A stretch of 64,000 nt of DNA from Zelopaecilomyces penicillatus. Its lineage: Eukaryota; Ascomycota; Sordariomycetes; Hypocreales; Pseudodiploosporaceae. Under the pieces are notes generated by a model that saw only the letters and a program-made list of their open reading frames with translations, was not told where the DNA came from and searched no databases. Below are positions 1-13,800 of the stretch, piece by piece (positions within the stretch are counted from its first letter, which is position 1; each line of letters opens with the position of its first letter). Made by a program: the position numbers and the translations under genes. The DNA lies in contig VCCP01000002.1 in NCBI GenBank assembly GCA_005765155.1, forward strand, positions 6,664,884 to 6,728,883, read 5' to 3'.

Positions 1-238
1 GGCAGGGGGACTCGGGTGTTCAAGAATTAATCATTGCATTGGCTGCACCTTCCAAACTCAAATAATTTGAATTGATGGCTGATACTAGGCTTTACAATAT
101 GTTTGCCCACATTTTTGAGCATTCTTTAATCCTTCGTTAGCACAGAGATGGAGTATATGACCGATTCATTAAAAGACTATCTAACAGTTGGGTTACAGCT
201 ACACTGCAGGAGAAAGATAATTAAAAGGGGATTAGCCA
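1..238. other. 3' flank of GMC pseudogene; first copy of an imperfect direct repeat
   Basis: No coding sequence is seen. Bases about 28-88 (core TGGCTGCACC..CAAACTCAAATAA..GATGGCTGATAC) recur imperfectly at about 3064-3126, so similar flanks lie on both sides of the GMC pseudogene. This suggests an old local duplication of a 3' region. Confidence 0.4.
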
Positions 239-2232
239 CTAAGCATGGATGATGCTATGGGCGATCTTTTCTGCCAAGGCATACACTGTACTTTGCGGGT
301 GGCCAGGAGGGAGAAGTGGAAAAGCGCTTGCATCCACTACACCAAGGCCTGTCACACCATAAACACGAGCTGAAGCATCGACAACAGCAAGTTTATCATC
401 TTTCTTTCCCATCTTGCAAGTAGATGCGGGGTGATAAATTGTGCTTAAAGAATTTCGAATAAACTCGAGGATTTGCTTGTCTGTTTTGACTTTTTGGCCG
501 GGGAAGTATTCCTTTCCAACCACAACTGACTGCAGCTCTTTAGTGTTCCAAATATCTCTAAGGCGCTTGAATGTTGCTACAGCGACCTCTTGATCGGCCT
601 TGGATGTTAACCAGTTGGGGTTGATGACTGGTGGATCGCGTATTGAGGCGGATCTAATGGTAACATTGCCCCGCGAGACTGGCGCTACGAGCCCACCGAC
701 CAGCGTAGCATATTGGAGTTCATTAAGCGGCTGTGCTAACACAAGGTTCTCTACACTGCCAACAAACCCATTGGTGGCCAGGAATTCTGTTTCTGGCCAA
801 TCAGCAGGGAAGCTGTCGAGCTGCGTTTTTGTTTCAGACGAGAAATTGGCGCGATATTGTTTTGGTACTTTCTCCTAGCCAACGAGATCCGCGGCGTTTG
901 AGGTTAAAGGTCCATCATGTGTGGTGATATATTGCTGGAGTGCAGTCAGAAAATTGCTTGGGTTGGTGAAGATAGCACTGAGAGTTGGAAAGTTAACTTG
1001 GTAGGATATGCCAAAGAGTACATGTTCCCACAGATTCTGACCAACGCCGGGCAATATTGAAACAGGAGGAATTTTGAACTTCTTTAGCGTATCAGCTGGT
1101 CCAATTCCTGATACCATCAAAAGCTGAGGCGAATGGTATGCTCCAGCGCTAACAATCACTTCCTTTGATGCCTTGAGCGTAATGTCAACACCAAGAGCAT
1201 TGATGACAACCCCAGTTGCCTTTTTGTTGCCATCAAATACGATTTTCGTCGCCTTTGTCATGGTAAACACCTTGAGGTTGTCTAAGCCCTTGCTCATTGT
1301 GCGATAAAGATACTGCGTTGAGGAACTTCTTGATCGGTCTGTCGACCGGATAGTTGTCTGTGTGTAGTGGTATCCTAAGAGGCTTCCCTTGTTAAAGCTG
1401 GTTGTACTCTTCAACCCAACAGATTTCAATCCTCGTGCGAGCCACGTGGACCAGACAGTAGCCCAATTTGGATACCCAACCTGCACAGGACCACCCTCAC
1501 GACGTGGCAAGAAATCATCAGTGTCAAAGGGGGTAGACGCGTTGGATAGCCGTTTGTCAGTGTTAGGTGGAGTGAACGTTGTGCTCTTTTGTAGAACTTT
1601 TGGAAGTCGTCAAGCCTGTTTAATAAGGCGTTGTTAACGCAGTTCTCTTGAGTCCACATATCTCGACCTCTCACTAGCGCTCGCTTACTTGTAGGATTCA
1701 TCGCCTGCCATCTTGGCCCAGTTTTCAAGCGATCCTTTGGTAGGTTTGTGGTGAATCATAAAGTTGAGCGCTGAAGATCCACCTAGGCACTTTCCCTGCG
1801 CAATATGAAATTTTCTGTTATTCGCCCCGGCCTGCGGTTCGGTTTGCAGAAGCCAGTCGTTCGCTGGGCTTGCATCATCAATTCGGTTACCAACACCCAC
1901 CACATCACCGGCAGGAGCTGAGCTTAAAAAGGGCTTCGAGACTTCGTGAAGTGTGCCGGCTTCCACAATAGCACTTGAAATCCAGCTTCAGCAAGTCGAG
2001 CGCCAATGGCATTGCCCGCTGTACCACCACCAATAATGACATAGTCGAATACTTTGTCAACGCCAATTATCCCTTGGATTGGACCGAGAACCCCGGGAAC
2101 GTAGGGAACATAATCGAAAACTGCATCGAGAGCGCCGAAAAGAGGCTCGTCAACCTTTGGGATACCAACCAGGCCAGAGGCGCCATATTGTATGCAGGCC
2201 AGCAATGTGAGGAAGGCAATTCTGTTGACCAT
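239..2232 (-). pseudogene. Secreted GMC-family FAD oxidoreductase (aryl-alcohol oxidase/choline dehydrogenase type), disrupted
   Basis: Members of this family oxidise alcohols with FAD and often make H2O2 outside the cell. The ATG at 2232 opens a signal-peptide-like N-terminus (MVNRIAFLTLLACIQYGASG). The FAD-binding motif DYVIIGGGTAGNAIGARLAE, the GMC signature GKCLGGSSALNFM, the substrate region HSPQLLMVSGIGP, and the C-terminal YHPASTCKMGK and PPGHPQSTVYALAEKIA are all present in order, so the gene is full length. One intron fits 1688-1616 (GTAAGC...CAG). Three lesions break it. A one-base loss near 1965-1975 follows AGFQVL. A second one-base loss lies near 1588-1605, before the STTFTPPN block. 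An in-frame TAG at 875-877 sits where DLVGW is expected (Trp to stop). Frames resume cleanly after each lesion, so decay is recent or some lesions are sequencing errors. Sure of the family, fairly sure of the pseudogene status. Confidence 0.85.
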
Positions 2233-3195
2233 ATTGGTGGAAACCTAGACAGCCAATGTGAAAATGAGTAAATAACCTGCGTTGCAACTGATGAGAAGAA
2301 AGCCTGTTTGCATAGCAAGTGCAGCAGTATTTGTAAAATTTCTATATACTCAAGAAAACATTTTCGGATATAAGACAGTACCAAAGGGTGTTGTTTGACA
2401 AATAGATCCAGCGGTATGACGAAAAAGACTGTTCTCCTCTCTTTTTTCCTTCCCAGGCTTTGCTGGATCTTGTTAGATATTATGATCCATCTTATGAAAC
2501 TTTTGATGGATTATGGTGCGTGTCTCAGTCAATCCACCTAGGAATTATAGTGCCCGACGCAACCTAACCTGCTTTCTACTGGTCTAGGCCAGCCTTGTTC
2601 CTTGGCTTGGCATCCCTTGCTGCCGAACAAGACAGTCTAGGCTGCTGGCTTCTGTGCAGGTCTAAGCGATCCCTACATATCTAGCTTGACATAGACCTGT
2701 GCTTATCTCGATGCTCGGCTCCTACGGCTAAAGTGCCGAGCTTGTTGCTTGTGTAGGACTCGCTTGGTGGACCTATAAGCAGTTGAGCCAGCAAGCGCCT
2801 GACACGCTTGTGGTCCTTTGGAAGTCTTTATACTCTTTGTCAATGGCCTGCCCGGTGGGCATGACTTTTTTGAGCTGGGAACTTTTAACTTTGCCGGGCA
2901 GGGCCGTAGCCGGCCACTATGGTGGCATTCACCTTTGGCTTGGTGATCTTTATCACAACCTTCATCTTAGCTACCTAGATATCTTCATCTCGATACCTTC
3001 ACTTTCAGCTTGGAATATACCTGGTCAGACTGCTCAGCCTGACACATGAACTTGCAGTTCTAGACTTGATCATTTAATGGGCTGCACCTGCAAAACTCAA
3101 ATAACAGAAACAGATGGCTAATACCAGTGGAGGACTGTCTTGTCAGCATCAGTGAGAGGGAGACTCTCCACCAAACCCACTTTCCACTTCGAATT
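2233..3195. other. Intergenic; small hairpin and second copy of the GMC 3'-flank repeat
   Basis: No convincing gene. A 7-bp inverted repeat GCTCGGC/GCCGAGC lies at 2713-2719 and 2735-2741. About 3064-3126 resembles the GMC 3' flank at 28-88. Open frames here have no recognisable domain. Confidence 0.35.
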
Positions 3196-3402
3196 TTATA
3201 GTAAGTCGCACATGCCAAGGACAGCCGCTTCGGACCCTTCTTCGCCGTTCACATCACCAATATATCCGAGCCTCCCGTTCCCAATGCGGGCGAATACAAC
3301 AGGGCATTCGCCAGGAATCTGTGCACCCACTGATGCGAAAACCCGGGATTCCGTAACAGAATTTCTCATCTGTGACATACCAAGAATCCATGGGTACCAC
3401 AT
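3196..3402 (-). pseudogene. Short gene remnant of unknown family
   Basis: A 68-codon minus-strand frame reads like real protein, with IPGECPVVFARIGNGRLGYI followed by GDVNGEEGSEAAVLGMCDLL and a stop. It has no plausible upstream exon: the bases above 3402 have stops in all frames within a short distance. The pattern looks like the C-terminal end of a conserved fungal protein, but I cannot name it. It lies between the GMC pseudogene and the giant DUF3638 gene, where other sequence also looks fragmented. It could be a chance ORF. Confidence 0.3.
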
Positions 3403-4854
3403 TTTTTAGAAACACGGCCTTTTGGCTGTAGCTTGAGGGGAGTTTCGCAGCTAAGGCGTTCCCAACTACTTGGCGATTTAGTATCAGGGTTGTTCGGTGA
3501 TATGAACCATGTTCTTATTACACGCCTCCTTTGGCAAAGAAGGTTTTGACGCCTGAGGGCTTGAGGAAAGCCGAAAAGTGGCCCATCAGCACTGCTGTCC
3601 CTCCTTGGCGTATATACTTTAATACAACATCCCAGACACTTGCATTATTGCTCAATGTAATAGCCTCATCTGTGACAAGAACAGTGGAAGGTCGTGGCTC
3701 CTCTGAAAGAAACCGTATAGCTGATGCCTTATCCTTAGCGCACTGGAATATCGAATTCGTTCTTTGTTGTAATAAGTGAGCTATGCTGTGAATCGAAGTA
3801 CGGCTGTTGATTGAGAGAGATAGAGAGGACTCGAGGTAAAACGGTTTCAGTCATATTGTTGGCTCAGATTATTTATACTACAAATATACGCTGGCAAGGG
3901 GAGAAATTAGACTCGGTCATAATACTGATTAAGGTTAAATAACTTACCAAATATACCCTATTGCTATAATAGCTATTGTACTGGTATGTTAATAGTTGTT
4001 CGGAGATCAGGTAGGGTAAGAACGCCTTGGGAATAATCTGAAACCAGACTGCGGGGTGGTATATACGTCATGTGACGTTGCACCGCCCTCATGCACGCAT
4101 TATTTCTACCTATAATAATAATCAGTACTTTTAACATATGTAGGTACCCACCTACTCGGGTTTCTCGGTAGTATTCTCACATTTTTTCGTGTGCCATGTG
4201 AGTCTGTACGAGCCCGTCGTATGGTTTAAACAGAGTGTGGTGCAAAAAGATGAACCCACCTTGCATAGCCTACAGCATATACTCCTATGATATGTTCAAC
4301 AGAGGGTCTGTTGGCTGCTGATGACTTTGCCACGCTTGTCTTGGTTGGGTGGTGCCGATGGCGCCGACCTTACAAGCTGTAAGATGGCTTCCACAGGCAC
4401 TCTAAAATGCTCAAAGGTTCCGGCTACAAAACATGGTGCGGACCGCTGTGCATATATTTAATGAAACAGAGTAGAAATCAAGTTAAGGCTTGTTCAATTA
4501 ACTGTGTACGCCATGGTCTGTTTAATTAGGGTCATATCGCCTGTTCAGTTGGGCAGTTTCGTCCCAAACGAGGTGTCATATCAGAAAATAGTGATTGCTT
4601 TATGAGGTCATATAGAGCAACATTTTATGCACATATATATTATCCCTGCATACAGCCGAGAAAATAATACTGATAGTTTTAGATGATATATTAAGCTGTC
4701 GTGGGAGGCTCCACGCTGAACTTCTGTATTTTGTCTTGCTCACATTCTACACTATTTCCGTTTTCTCCTAATTACGATCCCATTTCGAATAGAAAAAACG
4801 ACGCTACTCAATCAATTCTTGCCCATCAGCTTTACTTTCATACGACAAAGGACA
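3403..4854. other. Intergenic / promoter region of the giant DUF3638 gene
   Basis: No supportable coding sequence. Composition becomes moderately AT-rich around 3830-4150 and 4440-4700. The segment just upstream of 4855 presumably carries the promoter and 5' UTR of the plus-strand gene, but I see no defined element. Confidence 0.4.
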
Positions 4855-7800
4855 ATGGATCAGACTACAATCCAGTACCTTTTCCACCATGTGTTTCTGC
4901 CCCCGAAACTTCCAGGGGGAGATGACACAGATACCAAAAAGGAGCTTTGTGTAATCGACTTCGTCCTTGATTCTTTGAGATTTTTCATTGACAAGGTAGA
5001 CTCTCAGTACTACGATGTTGTCATAACTGCGGCAAAGATGATGGAGAATATGCGGATGGGAAGGGAAAGCAATGGATACTTGCAAGAAAAAGGCGTACGA
5101 GAGGTTTTGCAGACGCTTGCCTCTGCAAGTATGGTCCCCGCCCGCTGGAACCATATGCCAAAAAGATAAGCTAAATGCGTATACTAATCAATTCTCTATA
5201 TTCTTAGACACCTGTACTATGACTTCACTGCACATCACTTCACAAAATGCAGGGGTCCTTATTCGCAAGGACAGCGATTCAGTTATTTTTGAGATGTTCG
5301 AATTATCTCCGACAAACGAGTCTGTTTATGCTACCCCTGGTCGCTTAAGTCGCCAATTCCCTGCGATTGCCATCGGAATCCCCCCCGATGTTTTCGCAGA
5401 AGATGAATTTCAGTCCGTGCTAGCCAAGACTCTGGTCAAGATGAGCCACCAGGTGGTGGCTGAAACAAAGCTCAAGGTCAAAAAGGCCGGGCAGTATCAT
5501 GACGAAGACCGGGACACGACCAGTCCAATAATTGTTACTGAGCTTTTGACCTCCTTCCTTCGCGGTGTTGGCAGCCAGGTCGATGTCGTTGGACTTTGTA
5601 AGAACACTCGCGAGGAAGTGATTTGGTGTAATAGTAAACTTCCCTGGCGACGCTCTCCACTATGGCTTCTTATTCGGACCTCTTTGCAGCTTCTCATGGA
5701 CTGCGTATTGTCCAAAGATATCTATAAATCCTTTATGATATTTCTCATGGCTCGCGTTCTACAAGAGGCGAGCGAGCAGCTTACTGCTAGTGACATCCTT
5801 CAAACGATGGTGATTAAAATTTCTCGGCGCCTGTTGAAGTTGACAGGTCCAGTTCCTGGGACATGGCTAGAATGTGTCAGTAAGATCATGTCAACGACAG
5901 CCATTCTCCAGGAAGATCGATGGCAACAGATCTGCAAGGAAAAAACGAGTCGACTTGACTTAGCATCTCTTTCCAAGCTGAATATGGCCGACGATACCGA
6001 TATCTTGCTCCCAGAGGTGGGCAAGTTTGTCTTATCCATACCACAACGTGGCAGGATAGTTGAAGAATCGGCCTTTTCTCCAAAGTCGTATATAGAGGCC
6101 TTTGATACAGACCTTCTTCCATCTATGTCGATCAACACCAAGAAACATATTCCCTTTCTTCTTGCTATGGTCGAGTCATGGGTGGCAACCCATCTTGATG
6201 ACTGGGTTCAGAAATACCTTGAAGACAAATCATGCCATCTCGATCTGTGCTGTTTGTTGAAAGATTATCACGAGGAAGCGAAATCTTGGTATGCCAGCCG
6301 TCCCGAAGGTGGGTCAAGGATGCTTCTTGTTGTCCTGGAGCTCTGGATTGCGATTGATAAGGTGGCCACTCATGTGATTCCGTTGTTACGGGACTATGAG
6401 ACCGAGATCCCTATTCAGGTCTACCAAGTATTGTTGCTTGGTTTTCGACAAGATATGAAAAGACTCCACCTTGCCGAAACGTATCTCAAAGAGCGGCAGA
6501 GTTACTCAAGATCAAAGCGTACACCTTCCATTTTCTGTTCTTACGGCGAACCGCAATCTTTCCCTGTGCAGTACTTTGCTGGGTCATTTGAGCATATACA
6601 ACTAATGAAAAGTATCATCGAGTGGGCCACAATGAAGAGGCTAGAAAAGAGGGAAGAGTTTCGGCGACTTCGACTAGAGTATGATAGGCTTATGCAGCTT
6701 CATGACGAGAGCTCTTGCGATTACATTGAGGAGTATAGGTATCGGATGACGACCACCGTACACTCGTCAAGATGTTATCGCTGCTCGCGGAAATCAGCAG
6801 CCCTTGAATTATCCATTCAAGTTCATGAGTGGCCCTTATCAGACAACACCTTTGAAGCGCAGGCGACTGTTTTTGAACTAGCCCCCCCAGCTGCCTTCGG
6901 CGTATGGAGGGACACTACGCTCTATGTGATTGACGAGGTGCTGCAAAGCAAAGCACTATTGCTCGAATCTCCATCATCATCTTATCCTTTACCATCCTAC
7001 GACGGGCTTCAACAATTTTCTCGGTTGGATGGAACATTGCGCGTTCATCTTTTATCTGAAGTGAAACCGCATACTGCTACACATCGGGAAGGCAGAGCCA
7101 TCGGCCACAGCTCTGAGTCAGATATTTGTGTCAATAATGGTCTTCGTTTCCGTTATTTCGACGGCATTCGTGAAAGATTCTTGTTGGGTTTCGACTCATC
7201 CATGTTTTGTTCAGATCTTTGCACTCTAAAGCTACCTATGAGATCGAAGGCGCTGAGTCGTTTCCTTGTTCGTGACCACTGGCAACCTGCTGGTGAGACC
7301 CCCAACGAAGTTATCGCGAGCCAATTTGCTTGCCCGGACCACATGTCTCTGGGTGAGTATAAAGCTTTGGCGGCCATTCCATTTGGGTATCGTATACAGT
7401 GGATGAGCATGCTTACACAGCTCGCAATGCCCGATGTTGATTTCAATAAGGTTGAAACTGCTATAGTCTTTCTTCAACTTAGTATCCAAGTCGGCCCAAA
7501 TGCTTCCGGAACAATCGAACGATGTACACATACGCGACTCTCAGATGCCATGTTTGCTCGAAAAATCCATGGCTATTTGCAAGATCATATCTTGCGTATC
7601 AGTAAAAACTGGGAATCCCATAACGCTTTGTGGATTTTCACATTTCTCGCAGCCCGACTTTTGTCAATTGTGGATAAAGATCTGAGGCAGATGTTCCTAG
7701 ACCTTCTCAAACAATGCAGACAGATCTCTTATCAATGGTTGAATAAGCTGCGCACAAGTGTTCACGAAATAACAGATGATGAGAACCAGCGAAAGGAAGT

Positions 7801-10800
7801 TTTATGCATCGGGTTCCGAGTTTGTCTCATATGTGCAGATTCTTTCAATGTGGAGGATCAATTTCTGGCCCAGATTATATCGGAACCAGAGCAGTCAGCA
7901 ATCCTACTAGAAGCTTCCATCGATATCCGCAATAACGCCCAATGCAGAATCACAGCGGAAGAATATGTGGAAATATTATATGACCGATGGGCGCAAACCA
8001 TGCACCACGCAAGACGCATTATACGAGATGAGGTTGTATTAAACGGCAATCGTTGTCTCAATATAGCCATTGAAAGATGTTGGTCAGACTTTGTCCCAGA
8101 AAGTCCCTGGCTTCTTGCTCCTTCAACTTGCGATTGGCTTGAGACTACGTCGGCCCAGATGAGAATTCATTTTAATATTCTTAGTGGAGAGCTTCTGGTG
8201 AACGGACAACCGTTGTCAAGGCTCCCTGGGAAGTATCAAGAACACATAGATTATCAAAGACTTTTCGGATGCCATATCTTGGATGTCATGCCTAGTTCCC
8301 ACCCAGGGATGAAATTTTGCAGCACCAGGGCCTTTGAGGGCCATACAGTCCATTTCGGTATGGATAATAATTGTGATCTCTTACTGCGTTTGGAGCAAGG
8401 CGAGTCTACCATTGACCTGATTCCATCACGGCTTTTTACCGGATTGCTCCCGCACTCCTTTGCCAAAGACTATGTTCACTGGTATAACCATGATACAAAT
8501 ACTATTGAGTTGCACCTTCTGGTGAATGCGTGGAATGATTTGACGGATAACTGGCTTCTAAGCAAACATGACTCCACCTGGAAACTCTCTCGAGGCTCTG
8601 GGATCTTCCTTCTAGCGCCTACTAGCAGCTCAGCTCAGAGCATCGCAGCAATTCTTTCTGGACTAGAAGTCCCTCTAGGCCTCCATATGATTCTTGACAA
8701 AGTCAATAGCGCACTTGAAGTGAGGATTCCGGATCTAGAGCTCGAATTCGTACTAAATTGTGGAGAAACCGCACTCCGATCCAGACAGTTTCAACACATG
8801 CAAATTGATACAGATCAATACATTGGAACCCTGGTTGGATTCTCGAGTAAGCTTGTGATGCAGGATATCCGCAACCCGGAAAAAAGAATGGTGCTTATTC
8901 CGCATGGAAAACTCCTGTATGAGACAAGTATTGAAGGCCATGTGAAGGCAACTGTGGCATATGGAAGCGCTCATCGTGTTCAGACCTACACGATCGACAA
9001 ACAGCTCCACCGATTAGTAGACAATGCTACAGTGCTGAGCAAGCTTTACCTAGCTTATATCCATGCTCTCACATCTTATTGTCTTCCTGATCCTTTCTTA
9101 GGGAAAACCGGAACAGAGGAGGCATTACACATTCTACAGTCTGCATCTGTGCGGTCGATTGACAACTTGACCCAAGATACTATAGATATCCTTCAAGTTA
9201 TCGCCACACTGACCCCTTGCCGAGTCCATTATCCTCAATGTTTGAAGACGATGCAAACTGTTGTATGGTCACCTAAACTGAGCTTTCTAGCACAAGATGG
9301 ACGATTCTTTAAGATTGCAAGGGATATTTTCTCAAGGGCTTCTGAAATGAGCTTTTTGTACTCTTCCAGCGTTGCAGAGTTGATTCCACTTAATCATGCT
9401 GACATTGATCTTGTCAATCGAGAAATTATCCGAAATTCCCGTCAGCAAGTTTCGGGCTGTGGCGCCGAAGACTTTACGTGTGATTGCGATGCTTCATATG
9501 CTCCAAGAGATCGTGGACAACAAGCCTTGAGAACTGTTCTGGCGAGCGAAATCGCACTAAGAAGCAGAAATGGCTATCGAACTCTTCTACAACCACCTGC
9601 GCCTAACCTCTTGGATCATTTGTATACCTTGCTAACCCACGACAAAGAAACTCCGGCACATAGAGAAGTACCCGGAGTGAAAGAAATAGAGTATGATTCA
9701 TTGTGGCTTGATGACCCTGGGAAGTGTCTTCCTTTGCACTGGTGTCGCTTACATTATGCCTTCCAGCAGAATCCTTTTTGGCTCAACCAGTTTCAACTAA
9801 TGATCTGGATCACAACTGTATCATATGCAAACCAGAACGACCCACAAGTCACCCAGGCTTTGTTGATGCTCGCCCTGACACCGTCTATAAATGCGGTCAC
9901 TTTACCTCAGGGCTTCTCATTTGACTTATCACGAGGCTACCAGGTCGAAAGGCGAGATCTTCAAAGCTTGATTCACCAATCGATCAGGGGATTTTACAGT
10001 TGTCCTGAAGCTAGCCTGCCACCAGCATGGGGGGAATCTAGCCAACAGACTCAAGACAGGCGAAAGCGTGAATATCGAACGCAGCATTTCAAAGCAATAA
10101 TAGTCTTTCTGGACCAACTTGTTGCACAGTGGCCATGCCTCAGTCCCTGTCAGCCATGCAAGAATTCGGATCAGATTTACATAGATGGTTCGGAAGCAAT
10201 GGACCGCGTTCGGCCGCAATGGAGGACATGGTATGCAAATTTGCAGTTCAAGTATTACCTGGCGGATATCGTGTTGAAACTCAACCAAATATCAGTGCAA
10301 CACATTACAATTGCCCCGGTATCTTATCCGGCCAAATCAGAACCAACTTGCCGTCCTCAAGGCTTCATATCCGCCAAGGATATTTTTTCATATAGCAGCC
10401 CCCCAGTTCCAACATTGCCATATTTTACGCCGGATTTTTTAACACAATCAACAAAAGTAAGCGATAGTACAAGTGGCCAACTGGCGGAGGTAATCGACTT
10501 ACTTAACTCTCGAGTCAGATTTGAGTATGAAAAACAATATCTCAGGGAACTGCGAGATAGTTTACAAGATCTTCAACGGCGCTCTACGTTTGAACTTAGG
10601 GAGAGTTCGCCATCTAAGAGAGCGAAATTGTTTGGAAGCTATCTAGACCACTGTCGGCTGAGTGTCCAGACAATATATCGATCATTGCTGCAAGCTGTTG
10701 ATCCTTCTTTGAATCAAGCTGTCACAGCCCATACAGACATCAACAGAAGAATCGAAGCCATTATATCAGAGGCAAGATATAGACCCAGGGTTTCCCCTAC

Positions 10801-13800
10801 ATTTTTCTTGCAGCAACTTGGGAGATCACGTTGGTCGTGTCTTTCCAAATCATGGAAAGATAGCATCATCTCGTTTAGCACCGCTATCACCGCACTCCAG
10901 CAGGCCCAGCGCTTTGCGCAACTTCAAAATAACAAAGCTGATCTACTACGAGAGTTGGAAAATACAGGTCCTAGGGACTGGGATTCGAGTGATTACCCGG
11001 AGTGGCTGCTGCTACAATGCGAGAGCGGTATCATGATCCGGAAGGTGCAACAGCAAATTGCTCAGCAAATGATCGCACCTCCGAAGAGTGGGAATGCAGT
11101 TATGCAGCTTAACATGGGAGAAGGCAAATCGTCCATCATTGTCCCAATCGTCGCAACAGCACTCAGTAACGGGTCACAATTAGTCCGCGTCATTGTTGCC
11201 AAACCACAGGCCAAGCAAATGCAACAAATGTTAACATCAAAGCTTTCTGGACTAATTGACCGCCCAATCTACCAGATGCCGTTCTCTAGAGCAGTTCGAA
11301 TAAGCACTGATAGGGCAGACACACTCCGCAAACGAGCCGATCAGTGCATCCTTGAAGGTGGTATTATGATAGTTCAACCAGAACACCTCCTATCGTTCCA
11401 ATTGATGGGACTTGAAAGTCAAATCAACAGGAATGATAGAATCGCCGATAAACTACTGGAGACTCAGCGCTTTTTCGACAATTCGTCGAGGGATATAGTA
11501 GATGAAAGCGACGAGAACTTTAGTGTCAAATTTGAGTTGATTTATACCATTGGCACGCAGCGTCCCATCGAGCATACTCCTGACCGTTGGGTTGTGATCC
11601 AAGAAATTCTTTCTAGGTTTGCAGAACTTGCCTTGGAAAAAAAGAAGACTTTTCCACAATCACTCGACATTGATGATAGGCAAAATGGGAGATTTCCTAG
11701 GATACGAATTCTAGAGAATGATATTGGATCAGCAATTCTGAAATCTGTCGCCACATCTATCTGCGAAACGGGGTTTAAAGGGTTACCAATTGCACGTCAG
11801 CCTGCTCGAATACGAAAATTGATCCTTCGTTATATCATTGACCCAGACTTGCCAGCAGAGGTCATTAAAGAAGTTGAACAAAGCACTTTTTGGGACGAAT
11901 CAACAATCAACCACATCTTACTCCTCCGTGGTCTCATATCGGGCGGTGTGCTCGCGTTTGTGTTTGGGGAGAAGCGTTGGCGCGTCGATTATGGAACAGA
12001 TCCAAACCGGGGGACGAAAACTCGATTGGCGGTGCCATTTCGAGCTAAAGACAATCCAACCCCTCGGTCAGAGTTCAGTCATCCAGATGTTGTCATAATC
12101 CTAACGTGTCTGAGTTATTATTATCGTGGGCTTGACGATGATGACATCTTTGCAGCCTTGGATTTGCTGATTAGTTCTGACAATGCTGATCTTGAATACC
12201 AGGATTGGGTGAAGATGGCGCCGACATTGCCAATGGCCTACCGGCAACTCACAGGCATCAATGTACGTGATTATGTACAATGCAAATCCGAAATCTTTGA
12301 CCATCTCCGCTACTCAAAAGGCGCCATTGACTATTTCCTATCTCGCATGGTATTTGCAAAGGAGTCCAAAGAATTTCCCTACAAGCTCTCAGCTTCTGGC
12401 TGGGACTTGGGCAAGACAAAAACACATCCGATAACAGGATTCAGCGGGACAAACGATTCTAGATTTGTTCTTCCACTAGAAATCATGCAGCTATCTTTAC
12501 CAGAGCAAAAGCATACCAATGCATTAGTGTTGACTTATTTGCTTCGCGCTGAAAACAGCATTATGTTGATGCCGCAAGATGCAAAAGAAGCGAATCTAGA
12601 AAGTAAATCACTCCTCCGAATGATATCACAGATGGATCTAGAGGCGCGTGTCATTCTCGACGTTGGCGCGCAGATCATTGACTTGGACAATGTCCATTTC
12701 GCACAGACTTGGCTTGATCACCACAAAGACGACGACCAGACTCAAGCTGTCGTGTATTTTAGCGACTCTGACGAGCTTACAGTTCTGGATATAAGGGGGA
12801 AGATAGAAGCGCTGCAGACGTCGCCATTTGCCACGCAGATGGATCAATGTCTTGTTTTCCTCGATGAAGCACACACCAGAGGTACAGATTTACGACTGCC
12901 AACTAACTATCGGGCCGCAGTGACTCTTGGCGCCAATTTGACGAAGGATAAGCTAGTTCAAGGTGAGAGGATGCTTCCGAAAGTCTGGTGATCATTTAAC
13001 GAAAATGGCGCTAACTTATCTATAAGCGTGTATGCGGATGCGAAAGCTAGGGCAAGGGCAATCCGTTGTGTTCTGCGTGCCGAAGGAGATTGAGCAGAAA
13101 ATTCGGATGCAGCAAGGATCCACGCTTTCAACTAAAGGTGAGATTTCTGTGTCTGACGTTATCTGTTGGGTCATCTCGGAGACCTGCCTTGATCTGCGTC
13201 GAATGGTGCCTTTATGGCTTATGCAAGGAGCTCGATTCCATAAACACAAGGCAATCTGGGACGAGGGTATTGACCTCAACGACGACCACGCAGGCAAGGC
13301 TGAATGGGCGAAAAGGTTTCTCGAGGATGAAGCCCAGAGTCTCGATGTCCGGTATCGTCCACGAGCTACTGATTCCAGCTACTCAGTAGCTCTCCAGCAA
13401 GCTGGCCCAAGGATGGGTCCGTATTTTGTCCGTCGTTGCTCTGAGTTCGGATTAGCAAGTCTTCGCACATCACTTCAGGAGGAGCAGGAACGAGAACTCT
13501 CACCAGAAGCCGAGCAGGAACGTCAGATTGAGCCCCCTCCGAAGTGTCAGCCTCAAAAACATTCCATCCACAAAGACTTGCTTAGTTTTATCCAACATGG
13601 AGAGTTTCCAAGCGGCTTTAGCGGCTTTAGACCCGCGTTTTGGGCCCTTGGCGATACTTCGGCGGCCAAACACCTCGATGTGCACGACTTCCCCAACCAC
13701 GTCTGGGTGACCAGCGATTTTTACACAACTGTCCAGACAGCTGGTGAAAATAAGCACTGTTCAGATCTTTTTCAGCGTCCGGTGCATTGGATTTTGACGA

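Noticed and set aside
2783..3049. 88-codon plus-strand ORF with hydrophobic stretches
   Set aside because: No signal peptide, domain or splice partner; composition is like the surrounding non-coding DNA.
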